Part shown: in pieces, positions 23,831 to 35,460 of the stretch
How the letters are laid out: every line of letters begins with the position of its first letter
Position numbering within the stretch: the first letter of the stretch is position 1
NCBI RefSeq assembly: GCF_963259705.1
Contig: NC_081841.1
Location: 86,379,063 to 86,443,062, forward strand
DNA: 64,000 nucleotides
Source: Myotis daubentonii
Lineage: Eukaryota; Chordata; Mammalia; Chiroptera; Vespertilionidae
Direction of reading: 5' to 3'
Made by a program: the position numbers and the translations under genes
The notes under the pieces: model-generated
The model's database searches: none
What the model saw: only the letters and a program-made list of their open reading frames with translations
What the model was told of the DNA's origin: nothing

Positions 23831-24957
23831 TAAAGCATTTTCTTTATCAGTCTTATGCCTGAATATAGATGTTGGATTTGGATTTTGTAAAATGTGGATA
23901 GCAGTTCTCGTGTGAAGTAGGAAAATAGGAAGGAAGAGAAAGAGAAACAAGGAATATGTGCCTCACCTTCCATGCATATGCATCAATTGCTCCACATCCA
24001 CAGATATGAGAGGGTTTTTATATTTTTGCCTTTTGTTGGGTTTGGTTTGCTTGCTTAAATGTGGTCTTAGAACCAGCGTAAGAGAAAGTTGAAATTTCTA
24101 CGTGCCACCTAGACAATTGGAATTGGAATCAGAATCTATGCGGGTGTGGCTGAGAAATGTGCATATATTACAGGCATTTCTGGAGAGTCTCAAACGTGCT
24201 GAGGTTTAAGAACCTTTAACAGACACAGTTCAAACTCGTTAACTGCTCAGGCCTCATCAGGGTCAGCTTCTTCTAGTCCATCAGTTTGTCACTGCAAATC
24301 AATAGCTTAACTACTTAAGGAATTTTCCCTCTGGTAATGAAAAGTCTATGATAGACAGTCAACAGAGCTGTTCTATCTGTCTTCGGGCTGCAGGATCCTC
24401 GCATCTTTCTGGTCAGCCACCCTTAACACTCGCGCGTTACCTGTGGTCACAGGGCGTTGTTCTTTCTCTGGGCATCATGATTACATTCCAGGTGGGAAGA
24501 ACAGGAGGGAAAAGGGCAAAAGGCTTATTCCAGCTGAGCTTTTAAGGAGTTTGCCTGGAAACCTCGCTCCACAACACTTTTGACTCAAGAAGCAGGCCTG
24601 AGTGAGTTGCATTGCCATTCTTAACCCTTATTTAAAGAAAAGGCTAGGAAATGTCCTCTTTTAACTTGGCACATTTTTATGCCCAACAATATTGCAGTAG
24701 GCCCTTTGGCATACTCTATATTTTAGGCTTAAAGAAATGATGTTTCCTCAAGTCTTCATGCCTCTGTGTATATGGTTACTTGAACAACACTGCCCTTTCC
24801 CACTTAACTATTACATTTTCTTCTATATCTTCAACATCAGTTCAAGTTATCCATTCCTCTGTGAAAGGTTTCCATTCCACCTCTCCTTCCTCATTTCATA
24901 TCCATAACACTCTATTATAGCTCTATCATGTATACTAACTCAGTAGATGAAGATCAC
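23831..24957. other. Mostly unassigned; possible MER5-like hAT relic at 24060-24225
   Basis: 'gagtctcaaacgtgctgagg' plus 'tttaagaacc' near 24185-24215 recalls the end of an ancient hAT-Charlie element of the MER5/MER58 type. The frame 24348-24545 in the following, slightly CpG-richer DNA has no recognised domain. Confidence 0.3.
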
Positions 24958-24958
24958 T

Positions 24959-25162
24959 TTTTTAAAATAAATATTTTTTTATTGACTTGATAGAGAGGGA
25001 AGAAGAGGAAAGAAAGAGAGAAATATTAGAGAACATTGATTGGTGGCCAACCTTATACACCCCAACCCCACAACCTGGGCATGTGTCCTGACCTGGAATA
25101 GAACTGGTGATCTTTCAGTGCATAGGAGGATGCTCAACCAACTGAACCACACCAGCCAGGGC
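24959..25162 (-). mobile_element. Older Ves-type SINE
   Basis: Minus-strand copy with diverged head ('caaccaactgaaccacacc' complement), body and T/A tail. Direct repeats 'agatcacttt' (about 24950-24959) and 'ggatcacttt' (about 25167-25176) flank it. Confidence 0.85.
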
Positions 25163-26123
25163 TAGGGGATCACTTTGAAGACCAAGATAGAAGGTTTTTG
25201 TCGAGAAGCCAACTACAGCAGTTGACTTCCAATAACAGCTTAATAAATGTTTGTGGAACAAATGAATATACAAAAAAACTTTAATAAACAACTGAACTGA
25301 TGAATGAAGCATGGAGTATTAATGTATTGGGTAAAATAATGATCTCTGCTAGACTCTGTTTCTTCTACTCATCATTCAAAGAAATAACTTCCATATGTTT
25401 GGGAAACTATTGTATTATGAAATTAAATGAAAGAAAGGAGAAATGCAGTAAAGAACATGGCACACAATACATGTATTAGCTCTTCATGTTTGTCATCTTC
25501 ATCTCTAATGCTTTACCCCATGAAAGACTTGGTTCAAAGTAGGTTTTCAGTAAATGCTGAATGAATGAACATTGAATTAAAAGGAAAAGAGAATAACGAA
25601 AGAGTTAGCAGGCTGCTTTCATCTCTTAAATTCCAGAAGTATATTATTAATGTCATTGTTCTGAGTAAATAATTTTAGAGTGCAATAGATTAGTAATTAA
25701 CAGTAACAATAATTATTGCTCAAAATGACACTATATAGAAAGCTGGTATTTGTAAAGTCCTTTCAAGATATGTGAGGTAACTGCACTGAGCATTCAAGCT
25801 TAAGCTTTAAATTTTTTATAACCACACATATGCCCCATGACTCTAGAATTGTAAGACATAAATTTATAGCTACATACTACTAGGATCTAATTATGAAAAT
25901 TATTGCCTTCACATAGGAGTATATTTTGGGAGGACTTTTTTCTGTCAATAAAAAAGAATTTTATCTAATTCATGTATAAACTAGATATTTATTTTGCAAA
26001 CATTAAAGTGCTAGATCTTAATTTGCTCTGCTAAATCTGGGTTAGAGCAGGAGAAGGCTGAGACGTAACCTTTTTGTAAGATTTTTATCTTACAAAAGGG
26101 AAGCTTGGCTTTATGTGTAGGGA
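25163..26123. other. Unassigned; faint L2-like end at 25470-25570
   Basis: 'ggttttcagtaaatgctgaa' followed by 'tgaatgaac' resembles the L2 3' terminus. Otherwise nothing recognised. Confidence 0.3.
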
Positions 26124-26139
26124 AAACATGCTCTTTCTC

Positions 26140-26396
26140 TCTCCTTTTTTTAATCCTCACCTAAGGATATGTTTTTTGTTTTGTTGTTTGTTTGTTTGTT
26201 TGTTTTTCAAGAGAGAGAGGAAGAGTGGAGAGAGAAATATCAATGTGAAAGAGAAACTTCCATCAGTTACCTTCCATATGCGCCCTGACCAGGGATTGAA
26301 CGCATAACCTAGGCATGTGTCCTGACTAGGAATCAAACCTGAAACTTTTTGGTGTACAGGGCAATGCTCCAACCAACTGAGACACCCAACCAGGGC
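26140..26396 (-). mobile_element. Older Ves-type SINE with tail dyad
   Basis: Minus-strand copy; head is the complement of 'ccaaccaactgagacacccaa'. Its 3' tail contains the motif read here as 'taatcctcacctaaggat', shared with the SINEs at 39294 and 39758, then a (GTTT)n run at 26180-26205. Direct repeats 'aacatgctctttctct' (26125) and 'aacatgctctctctct' (26397) flank it. Confidence 0.88.
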
Positions 26397-26477
26397 AACA
26401 TGCTCTCTCTCTTTTAACACATCCAGGACCAAAACCTGGGGACTCCAGCTCTTAGAGTGCTCAGTCCACTGTTAAAA

Positions 26478-26870
26478 TCAAGGAGGAGGGTAGCTGAAGA
26501 AAAAAATGCTTACCCATTTCTCATGCCCAGGGGATAAGAGGAAAAAGAAAATGAACATCAGAAATAAGGTACCAGTGCTCCTTCCCTTCCTGAATAGGAC
26601 AAGAAGAAAAGCAGGTTCTAGAAGTCGAGGGAAAGAGCGAGGCCAGGCGCCTTCCCTGTAGCCTCCTTTGGAACTCCGGGAAGGAGCCACCTTGGTGATG
26701 GCGTCGATGTAACCTGAAATGGTGGCTGCGACTTTCCTGAGGTTTAGCGTTTCTGAGCCACCCTCAGTTCTGTTTATCACAGACACTGAGTCAAGAACCA
26801 CCAGCAGCAGAGGCCACAGAGGCAACAGAGCTGGTGGTAAACAGCCAGGCCAGTGTGCCACATGGACCAT
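26478..26870 (-). other. Unidentified 130-codon frame with hydrophobic N-terminus
   Basis: On the minus strand, ATG at 26870 opens MVHVAHWPGCLPPALLPLW, continuing PLLLVVLDSVSV: a hydrophobic stretch at about residues 11-28 that could act as a signal peptide. Then come VINRTEGGSETLNL and AATISGYIDAITKVAP; after about residue 85 the frame turns into F/L-rich runs that look non-coding. The DNA at 26610-26770 has several CpGs in an otherwise CpG-poor region. I do not recognise the protein. It could be a first coding exon (a splice donor would be needed), a broken retrocopy, or chance. Confidence 0.2.
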
Positions 26871-26899
26871 GCATCAGAGACTCAGCTGCTAGCTTTAGG

Positions 26900-28560
26900 T
26901 TTACAGAAGGTATTAAAATAGAAAGGTGAGAAAATATAAAAGCACAGGGAACTTTGCCAGATTTAAGGTTCCCCAGAAACAATCTTAGTCAGTACATTTT
27001 TGTATATGAGTCATTTATTCATAGAAAAGCAAGCTATTAGTCTTTCTGAGAATGATTTGGCTGAATTTGGCATAGATACTGAAGACACAGAACATCAATG
27101 CTGCCATGGATTGAAACTTATTTATTTCACTTAGTAAGGAGATGACACCATTACTTTAGATTTATCATGTAGATCATAATGAAATGTAAAGCAGTTTTTT
27201 GTTTGTTTTGTTTTACTTTCTAGAAGTGGCAAAGGGGAGATCAGGCAGGAGAAGAACAGAAAGCATTTTTGGTGGGAAACACCTATCTATCACATATTTG
27301 AAAACACTTTATGTGACCGATATAGAACACCTTAGTCTGTAGTTAACAATCTAGCTAACACAATTTGTTTAAGAACACCAACCCTAAAAGGGAGCGTGAA
27401 CACAAAAGCTTAAATGGTTTATCAAATATTAAATGTAAGGGGTGAGAAGTTTGAAGGAGAGTTCAGTATCAGAGAAGGCTCTAAGAGAGGAAGTAGGATT
27501 GATACAATTCTTAAAGATTACATAGCAGCTTGATTAGAAGAAAAATATAGAAAAGTGTGACGATATAGATGTGGACATGCTAGCCTGTCCAAGTAATATT
27601 CGCAAAAGCAAAATGATAAAAAATAAAAGAGGAAACAGATACTTCTGGGGAATCTTATCCAGTGCTGTGGTTAGGAGGGGTAAGAGGTATTAGCAGGTAG
27701 GTAGATGCAGAGCAAACTGGCTTTTAAAAGCCAGAAAGAGTCATTTATTCTTTTCGGTGAGAAACACTGAAGATTCACTCTAGGTTCTTGAGCAAGAGAG
27801 TCACACCAGGAATAGAGATTCAGGCATATTTATGACCAGGTAGAGGGATAGAAGACTAGCAAGAAAGTGAGGAGGGTGCTATTGAATTCATTGTACAGGT
27901 GGGGCAGAAGCAATAAAAAGGAAGGGAGGAAATTAGAGTTAAAAGATTGATGGTTAATCCTGGTTTCCCCGGGACCATTTAGTCGATATTTGCTGTCCCA
28001 ATGTAGTTATTGACAGCACTCCTTTCACATAGATGAATTACAGCATCATTTTATATATTGGGGAGCAGCTCCTAACCAGGCAGCTGTGATCATGAAACTG
28101 CCTTTCTGTGTCTCTGGCAACTATAGGGAATATGGACATCCAGAATGGGGAAGAATTTCACTTTGGACCCGAGGAGAGGGAGGCATAGCAGTATTTGGAA
28201 GTGTAAATACCCAATAGACAGTTGAGATAAAAGATAAACCGAGAAGATGCACATTCCAGAAACCAATTTCACAATCATCTGCATTCTTTCTTTGAAAAAA
28301 CCAGTTTGTACCAAGCCCCACATTTTGATTTGAAATATGAGAAGATGAATTGAGCAAGGGAATTAGCGATATCCAGCCCAATCTACCAGAAGTCCATGCA
28401 ATATCAAAGATCAGGAGACGTGAAAGACTGCCATTCAGTGGAAGGTTTTAATGAGTTTGACTAAAGGGATTTCGTGTTCCCCAACATAACATTCCAGCCC
28501 ACTTCCCACTATTCTCCTTCATAAAGATTTGAATCCAGACTATTGCCTGCAGACTAACTT
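26900..28560. other. No recognisable gene or repeat
   Basis: Nothing assigned with confidence; 27725-27820 may be an old CR1/L3-like relic ('gaaacactgaagattcac'). Frames at 28090-28381 on the minus strand show no domain. Confidence 0.4.
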
Positions 28561-28569
28561 AGTCACTGC

Positions 28570-31075
28570 CTGAAATTAATGCTGGACTCCTCCCTCCTAT
28601 TTGCCCCAGAGCCTGTTACCTCACGCCCACCCCCATTTTCTACCTCTCCCTTCCCACAAGCCTTTCCCGAGAGCTTCTCCACTGTCCATTTCCTACCAGT
28701 GCTTTAATGCCTATTAATTTCTAACTTCCCTATGAAGTTTTCTTCACAATACCAACACATTTCACTCTGTAGATAAGACCTCATGGCACTTAATGTCTTT
28801 ACTGCTAATTTGATTCCTGTTTAATCACATATTTGCATCATGGCACCCATTTTTCTGTGGTCTTGTATGTTTTATAACTACCCAACCACTCTCGTACTTA
28901 ACTTATGATATACATATCTAATCTCCTCAAGGTTATGTGCCCTTTTAAAGTGGGGCTATCATATTTCTCTTGATTTGGGGTTATCCTGTACTTCTCAGAA
29001 ACACAATAAAACAAAACTTTTTTATGCTCATGTTGATGAGTGAGTCCAAATTTTAAGACTATTACTAATGAATTTTTAGAATATTACTTCAACTTTTACT
29101 ACAAACTATTAGACCCCTTACCAAATTTATTTGAATCATCATAATATTGAGAGATTCTTCATGTTTTGAAGACAGTTGATGTAAAACATGAATACTTTCA
29201 CTTGTTCCAAGGACATTTTTCACTGGCCATATAACAGTATGAGTTACATTTAAAAATCATATTTATTTAGTCTGCTATTTAGTGTCATATAATACAGTGT
29301 AATGTAGTATACAGAAAACATTCTACTTCTAATGTTAGAGTTGTATATTCTACCAATTAATGAGGATACAAACTGTTTCACATTTCCAAGGTGGCAATGG
29401 CAGAATTCAGGGTGTGCTTTTCCCCCCTATTCCTTGTGGATGTATCAATGAGTTTTAGTTACTTAGTCATTGGACAAACTCAAGATCTTTGTCTCTCTCC
29501 TGAGACTACCATTGCTACAGGCGCTTTTACCAGTAGCACCTCATAAGCTGTTAAATAAAATGGCACCTCTTTATAATACAGGTGTGAAAAAGGATTGCTT
29601 CCACTTTTACAGGTAAACTCTAAGATGAGTAGTTATAATAAATTGAGGGGCATAATTTGGACCAGGCTATGTATGAGACAAGTGATTTAGAAAATTATTA
29701 CGTAGGATTCCATTGAATTTTCAAAGGTATCTCTCTAATTCTGAACGTAGGTGTTTCTTGCATCATCAGTTTAATATGAACTTCAGAATATAAACTTGTC
29801 ATGGGAGACAACCAGCATAGATTGATTCAGAAGTTAATCTTCATGAGCTTCATCAACACAATTTCTGTTAAGATGAGGTGTAACTTGTTGAACATCCATC
29901 CATCTTTCCTCCAGAAATATGAGTAATGGTCTTATACTTTTAATTTGCACTTAGAGTCTATATGTTAAAAAAAATGTACAAATAGCTAGGAAGTGAATGA
30001 CTAGACATATGTATGTTTGAAATTCAAATAGTGTTATGGGAAAATGTTTTTACTATAGTAAATACATCTCTGATGTCTTCAGGGGAAATTGAAGGGTATT
30101 TTATTGACTAAGATCAAACGATCTGTAATTACCACCCATAGGCACAAAGTAAAATTGTAGCAAGTAGAGCCAGCATTAGATTGCATCACATAGGCAGGCA
30201 CTATTCAGGTATATGCCCAGGCATTTCCTTGGAGAGTTCACACAGGTTTACCAGAAAGCCCATCCCACCTGGCATTAGTTGCCCTTCTCTACCACGTCGG
30301 AGTTTGTTTATTTTTATGAACAAACATCAAATAACTAGAAAGAAGAAACAAGCATTCTGGTTAATTCAAATGCATAGTTCTTTTTTTTTTCTTTCCAACT
30401 TTTAATAAAATATTTGCAAATTGTTTAAATTTATTATCAATGTATCTGAATGCACGTGAATCTTTTTGGCATGATTCTTGTGGTCTGAGCATTTTATTCT
30501 CCTGCATATAAATCATTAAATGCTCCTATTGCAAGTTGAATAAAATGCACAAGTCTTACCCTGGACAAAAGGGACTTCCTTCTAGATCTGAGTCCAGCCT
30601 GCATTTCCTGAAACTCCCATCAGTCCCTAAATTCCAGCTTTATAAAATTGCCTTCTGTTCAGCACCCTGTCTTTCACACCTTTGGGCTTTCCCCATAGAG
30701 TTGGAGTGATTTTTAAGATGACAAATTTTATCATTTCACTAACCTCTCTTTTTAAATCTTGCAATGTTTTTATTGATGTTCCTCACAGGTGTTTCTTGAC
30801 CTGACCCCACCTACCTTTCTGGAGCCATCTCAGGTCACTCTTGTCCCTATTGTGTATGTGAAAACAATGCTCATCTTCATAAACAGCTGATTACCACAGG
30901 GCCATTAGACATGGTATTATCATTGTCTCATGCTTCTCCATATGCCGGTTAGGGTAGTTAACCCTCTAAGTTTTAACCTCAATGTCACTTACTTCTCTTC
31001 TCTACCTGCAAGTTAAATCTTCTTCAGACATTTTCTTGGAACTTTTAAAAGACAAATCACTCATAGTTAACCCTT
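28570..31075. other. Mostly unassigned; L2-like wording at 28570-28830
   Basis: 'ctgcctgaaattaatgctgg ... ccctatgaagttttcttcac' hints at an L2 3' region; 30590-30700 is similar in character. No boundaries or coding potential. The remainder is AT-rich and unassigned. Confidence 0.3.
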
Positions 31076-31089
31076 TAAATTTCCCACAA

Positions 31090-31540
31090 TAAAAAAATGC
31101 ACATGGGCAGGGACCTTATTATCTTGCTGACCCTTATACTTTGGTCTACAGCATACGGCCTGGTCCACAATGGTTATTAAATGAGCATTTGGTAATTGAT
31201 CCAAGTTGTTTCTGTTGTCTAGAATTCTATCCTTGGATGAAATGCTGTTCATTCTTCAAGACACAGCTCGTGTTACCTCTAGAGAATGATAAAGGGTTCT
31301 TACCTTAGATTTGGGTTTACTTGTTCCCCAGAAGCACACTATGTGGGTTATCATGTGCTTGGATAGGCTTCTCATGTAGTGTGGAGGTTATATGTGCTCA
31401 TGTCTGTTTCTTTCAACATGTCTGTCTTTGAGAACTGTGACTATGACTCATTCATTTTACATTGCCAGAACCTAACATGACACCTCCATACAGTGAGTAC
31501 TCAAAAACTATTTCTACTCATGAATGAATGGGTTATTGCA
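31090..31540 (+). repeat. L2 3'-end relics
   Basis: Two stretches, 31095-31200 ('gggcagggaccttatta ... ggtccacaatggttatta') and 31430-31540 ('cattgccagaacctaacatg ... gaatgaatg'), resemble the L2 3' end on the plus strand. Both are degraded. Confidence 0.4.
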
Positions 31541-32070
31541 TTTCCCAATTATCACATTAAAGTTTATTTCTCTTTGAATACATGAAGTGGAGGAAGTGAA
31601 GCAAACAAGGATACTGGGTATCCTGGATCTAGTCTGAGCTTTATCACTAAATGACCAATGGAAAGAGAGTTAACAACTCTGATGTTTAGCTTTCTTATGT
31701 ATAAAATAAAGAAGATGCCAATGATGACTTCTAAACTTCTCTTTTAACTGTTAAATATGTAATTAAAGTAGTAAATGTTAAAGGTATAGAGCATAAAGGT
31801 GCAGGACCACTTATATGACATGCATCGACTTTTGTGACTAAATTTTTAATAACATTTGGTTTATTTTAAAATATGCCTTTTCTCCTATAGAAGAATTGGG
31901 GGGGAATCTGATTATTTGAAATGTGGAGATTCATTGAACAAAACAAGTCAGATGACAGAGCTCTTTGTTTAGTACAATTAATATATATTGAGGTCCTGGT
32001 CTAAGCTTTAGAGTAAAAAGAAGAATAAGATGAATCCTTACCCTTCTTACAGGAGAAGCAGACATTCAGA
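31541..32070. other. Unassigned sequence
   Basis: Nothing recognised. Confidence 0.4.
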
Positions 32071-32072
32071 TA

Positions 32073-32392
32073 CAATCATCTCTTCATATGTCTGGGGGAT
32101 TGGTTCCAGGGCCCCCATAGATACAAAAATTTATGATGCTCAAGCCCCTTATATAAAATTGTATACTATTTGATTATAACCTTCATACACCCTTCTATAT
32201 ACTTTAAATCATCTCTGGATTACTTATAATACCTAATACAATGTAAGTGATATGTAAATAGTTGATATACTGTATAGTTTAAGGAATAATGACAAGAAAA
32301 AAGTCTACCTGCTCAGTACAGATGCAGCCACTGTAGGCCTAACTATGTACTAAATCTACAGGTGCAAAATTCGTGGATATGGAGACCAACTG
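32073..32392. mobile_element. TcMar-Tigger-type MITE (MER2-like)
   Basis: Flanked by TA at 32071-32072 and 32393-32394, the mariner/Tigger target duplication. Ends are imperfect inverted repeats (caatcatctcttcatatg / tatggagaccaactg). The interior matches the remembered MER2-type consensus: 'gggggattggttccaggg', 'gatgctcaagccccttat', 'atcatctctggattacttat', 'caatgtaagtgatatgtaaa'. Non-autonomous, no coding. Confidence 0.75.
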
Positions 32393-32404
32393 TAATTAAA
32401 TCCA

Positions 32405-32660
32405 AGACAAACAGCTAACATTTGTATAGCAATTACTATATGCCAGGCACTGTTCTAAGCAGTTTATTATAATCTCACCTTTTTTTAACAATTGGCATAA
32501 GAAATTGATATTATTATCCTTATTTTGAAGATCAGAAAAGTGAGAGTGGCCAAGTGACCATCTATAGTCAAACAACTAGCAGGAAGTGGTAGAACTGAAG
32601 TTTGAACCCAAGAGGTCTAGCTCTAAAGTTCTGTGTTTAATTATCATTCTAAAACCCTAC
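32405..32660 (-). repeat. MIR SINE relic
   Basis: 'tatatgccaggcactgttcta', the 'ttattatccttattttgaag' block, 'ctagcaggaagtggtagaac' and 'tttgaacccaagaggtctag' follow the reverse-strand MIR consensus almost end to end. Confidence 0.7.
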
Positions 32661-32922
32661 CTTTTCAATCAGTGTGATGCCCCAAATAATAGATAGATGC
32701 AATATAAGATCATAAAATATTACAAAGAGTAATGTTCAGAATGTAGTGGTTAGGAAAGGCTAAGTAAGGAAAAACCACCTGAAGCTAAAGATGGTATGAT
32801 ACATGGAGTACTAAAACAGGAACCTGCTGTCTGTCCCATCATGTACCAACTACATTGCTGTGGTCCAGTTGCTTAGTCTCTCCCAGCCCGTGTTTTCATC
32901 TTCAAAATCATGGCAATAAAAC
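32661..32922. other. Unassigned sequence
   Basis: Nothing recognised. Confidence 0.4.
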
Positions 32923-32940
32923 CTACATCATAATGTTTTA

Positions 32941-33143
32941 ATATATTTTTATTGATTTAAAAGAGGAAGGGAAAGGAAGAGAGAGATAGAAATATCAATA
33001 ATGAGAATCATCGATTGGCTGCCTCCTGCACGCCCCCTACTGGGGATCAAGCCCACAACCTAGGCATGTGTCCTGACCAGGAATCAAACTGTTACCTCCT
33101 GGCTCATAGGTTAACACTCAACCAATGAACCATGCTGGCCAGG
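32941..33143 (-). mobile_element. Ves-type SINE with TSD
   Basis: Minus-strand copy: tail at left, body 'cacgccccctactgggg', degenerate head 'aaccaatgaaccatgctgg' complement. Direct repeats 'ctacatcataatgtttta' (32923-32940) and 'ctacatcatagtttta' (33144-33159) flank it. Confidence 0.92.
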
Positions 33144-33590
33144 CTACATCATAGTTTTATCATAAAGGTTAAGTCAGAAATGTGTATTGATGTATTTCTC
33201 CTAAGTGCCTGCAACCATATTCTTGACTTCACATGTAATTTCAGAACCTGTCATCTAAAAGTGAAGTCTATGTTTCTGCCCTTTAACCTGGACAGGCCTT
33301 TATTACCTTTTCTGGCTTCTTTATGGCTTTTGAGGCAGGTTATTAAAAGTAATACAGCTTTCACCTGGCTCTCTCATGGGATGATTGACCTAGAAACCCA
33401 GCCATGAACTGTGAGAAAGCCCAGGACACACAGAGACACTCAATGACGAGTCACTAAGGCTCCTGATCCTCAGCCCTGGCTCGCTCTAACTTCCCAGCAT
33501 GTCAGAGAGCCATCTGGAAAACAAATTATTCAGACCTCAACTGAACTAACACTGGATGAAGCAGAGATGAACCTTCCTCACAGAGCCTAG
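33144..33590. other. Unassigned sequence
   Basis: No repeat recognised. The frame 33132-33407 starts inside the SINE and has no domain. Confidence 0.4.
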
Positions 33591-33592
33591 AC

Positions 33593-34130
33593 CAGGGGTG
33601 GGCAACCTTTTGTGAGTGTGTGCCCAAACCAGCAAAATCTCTGACTCAAACTTCTTCTGCGTGCCAACCCTAACTTTTTGAGAACATGTTACGCCTACTT
33701 GATATCTCTTAAGGTGTACATATATGAAGAACCTTGAAGAAATAATAAAATTCATTCAAGCGACAAAAACACAGTATATGATGATGAAAAATACATTTAT
33801 TTTTTAATGTATACATGTACACTGATAGTCCGACAGAAAACTTTATGACTCCGTTTGATATTTTCAGTGGGACTTTTGCTGATGCATCACTGATGACAGA
33901 GATTTTACATCAGGTTTATATTTCATGACCTTCAGAGATATGCACAAGCTACTACTTTCATCCGTCAGGCTACTTCTATTACAAGACTTAACAAAATTCA
34001 TCACTGAGAACAAAGATTCACAAGAGTATGTGGATGAAACCAAAACACTGGTCGGATCTAGGAAGGCAGGGAGAGTTAAGGCAGAGGCATAGAAATTGCT
34101 CTTCCCCTCTCTCTTCAATCCATGTCTATG
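33593..34130 (-). mobile_element. hAT transposon 3' part
   Basis: The inverted-repeat end CAGGGGTGGGCAACC at 33593 is a hAT terminus; reading leftward on the minus strand, a transposase C-terminus (33864-34118) ends about 270 bp inside it, the expected distance. The other end is not seen before L1 at 34315, so the element is truncated. Confidence 0.7.
33864..34118 (-). pseudogene. hAT transposase C-terminal (dimerisation) fragment
   Basis: The 84-codon frame ends in the signature of the hAT C-terminal dimerisation domain: STYSCESLFSVMNFVKS, followed by an R-S-S-L-T-D-E-type segment and a KYKPDVKSLSS tail. The rest of the transposase (BED zinc finger and DDE catalytic region) is absent, so it is a relic. 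Related domesticated genes exist, but nothing here suggests domestication. Confidence 0.75.
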
Positions 34131-34556
34131 GTCTTTAAGATAACTTGTTATGTAAAATTACTTATCTAAGATGCACCTACACTGAATTTATCAGAAAAAT
34201 AAAAAAGTCGATATTAAGAAAAAATAATATGAAGCAAGAGATTACTGGAACATATTTAAATCAGATAATACATATAAAGTACTTAATATGGTATATGATT
34301 TATAATACATGTTTTTTTAAATTTCTTTATTGATTAAGGTATTACATATATGTCCTTATCCCCCTCATTACCCTCCATCCTCCTCACTCATGCCCTCACC
34401 CCTCTGTTTTCTGTGTCCATTAGTTAGGCTTATATGCATGCATAAAAGTCTTTTGGTTGATCTCTCTCCCTTACCCCTCCCCTCCTCTACCTTCCCTCTG
34501 AGGTTTGATGGTCTGATCAATGTTTCTCTGTCTCTGGATCTGTTTTCATTTATCAG

Positions 34557-34594
34557 TTTATGTTAAACTTATAAATTTATAAGTTTAACATAAA
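34557..34594. repeat. Perfect 38-bp palindrome
   Basis: Arm 34557-34575 (TTTATGTTAAACTTATAAA) is the exact reverse complement of 34576-34594, with no spacer. Further copies of 'gttaaacttataaattta' follow to about 34660, so the patch is a small array of direct and inverted copies inside the L1 3' UTR. Confidence 0.95.
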
Positions 34595-34664
34595 TATATA
34601 TGTTAAATTTATATGTTAAACTTATAAATTTACATTTATGTTAAACTTATAAATTTATATAGAT

Positions 34665-35180
34665 TTATATTCCATAAATGAGTGAGAGCATGTGATATTT
34701 ATCTTGCTCTGACTGGTATATTTCACTTAGCATAATGCTCTCCAGTTCCATCCATGCTATTGCAAATGATAAGAACTCCTTTTTTACCACAGTGTTGTAT
34801 CCCATTGTGTAGATGTACCACAGTTTTCTAATCCACTCATCTGCTGATGGGCACTTAGGTTGTTTCCAAATCTTAGCTATGGAGAATTGTACTGCTATGA
34901 ACATAGGGGTGCATATGTCCTTTCTGATTGGTGTTTCTGGTTTCTTGGGATATATTCCTAGAAGTGGGATCACAGGGTCAAATGGGACTTCCATTTGTAG
35001 TTTTTTGAGGAAACTCAATACTGTTCTCCACAGTGGCTGCACCAGTCTACATTCCCACCAGCAGTGCACGAGTGTTCCTTTTTCTCCACATCCTCTCCAG
35101 CACTTGTCATTTGTTGATTTGCTGATGATAGCCATTCTGACAGGTGTGAGATGGTACTGCATTGTCGTTTTGATTTGCAT
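34665..35180 (-). pseudogene. L1 ORF2p C-terminal region, 171 codons
   Basis: ORF2p is the L1 endonuclease/reverse transcriptase; only the C-terminal part remains. The frame begins [17 protein letters not shown], which is internal to ORF2 and not a real start. It carries the cysteine-rich motif C-X3-C-X7-H-X4-C ([18 protein letters not shown]), then [14 protein letters not shown] and [19 protein letters not shown], all standard for mammalian L1. No internal stop occurs. Without endonuclease and reverse transcriptase domains it cannot act. Confidence 0.92.
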
Positions 35181-35283
35181 CTCTTGGATGATTAGTGACT
35201 TTGAGCATCTGAAATGAATAACATCATATAATACATGTTTAATTAAAGATATCTATTAACTAGTAATATTATACAATAGACAT

Positions 35284-35460
35284 TAGGATGGCAGACCTGG
35301 GAGTCAGTTTGCCTGAGTTTAGATCCTATATTTTCCACTTATTAGCTATGTAACTTAGGTAAGTTACATCACCTCTCTGTTTAAGCTTCTCATTTGTAAA
35401 GGAAGATGATCACTGTACTCATTGCATTGGGTTGTGGTAAAAATTAAATGAATAGCAGTT
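35284..35460 (+). repeat. MIR SINE relic
   Basis: 'gcctgagtttagatccta', 'cttattagctatgtaactta', 'cacctctctgtttaagcttc' and 'catttgtaaaggaagatg' follow the plus-strand MIR consensus. Confidence 0.65.

Larger units (their letters stand above)
34315..35226 (-). mobile_element. 5'-truncated L1 with TSD
   Basis: Minus-strand L1: 3' tail and UTR at left ('tttctttattgattaagg'), ORF2 end to the right, truncated near 35217. The direct repeat 'tataatacatgttt' occurs at 34301-34314 and 35227-35240, fixing the insertion. The intact ORF2 tail suggests relative youth. An AT-rich palindromic patch (34557-34660) interrupts the UTR. Confidence 0.93.
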
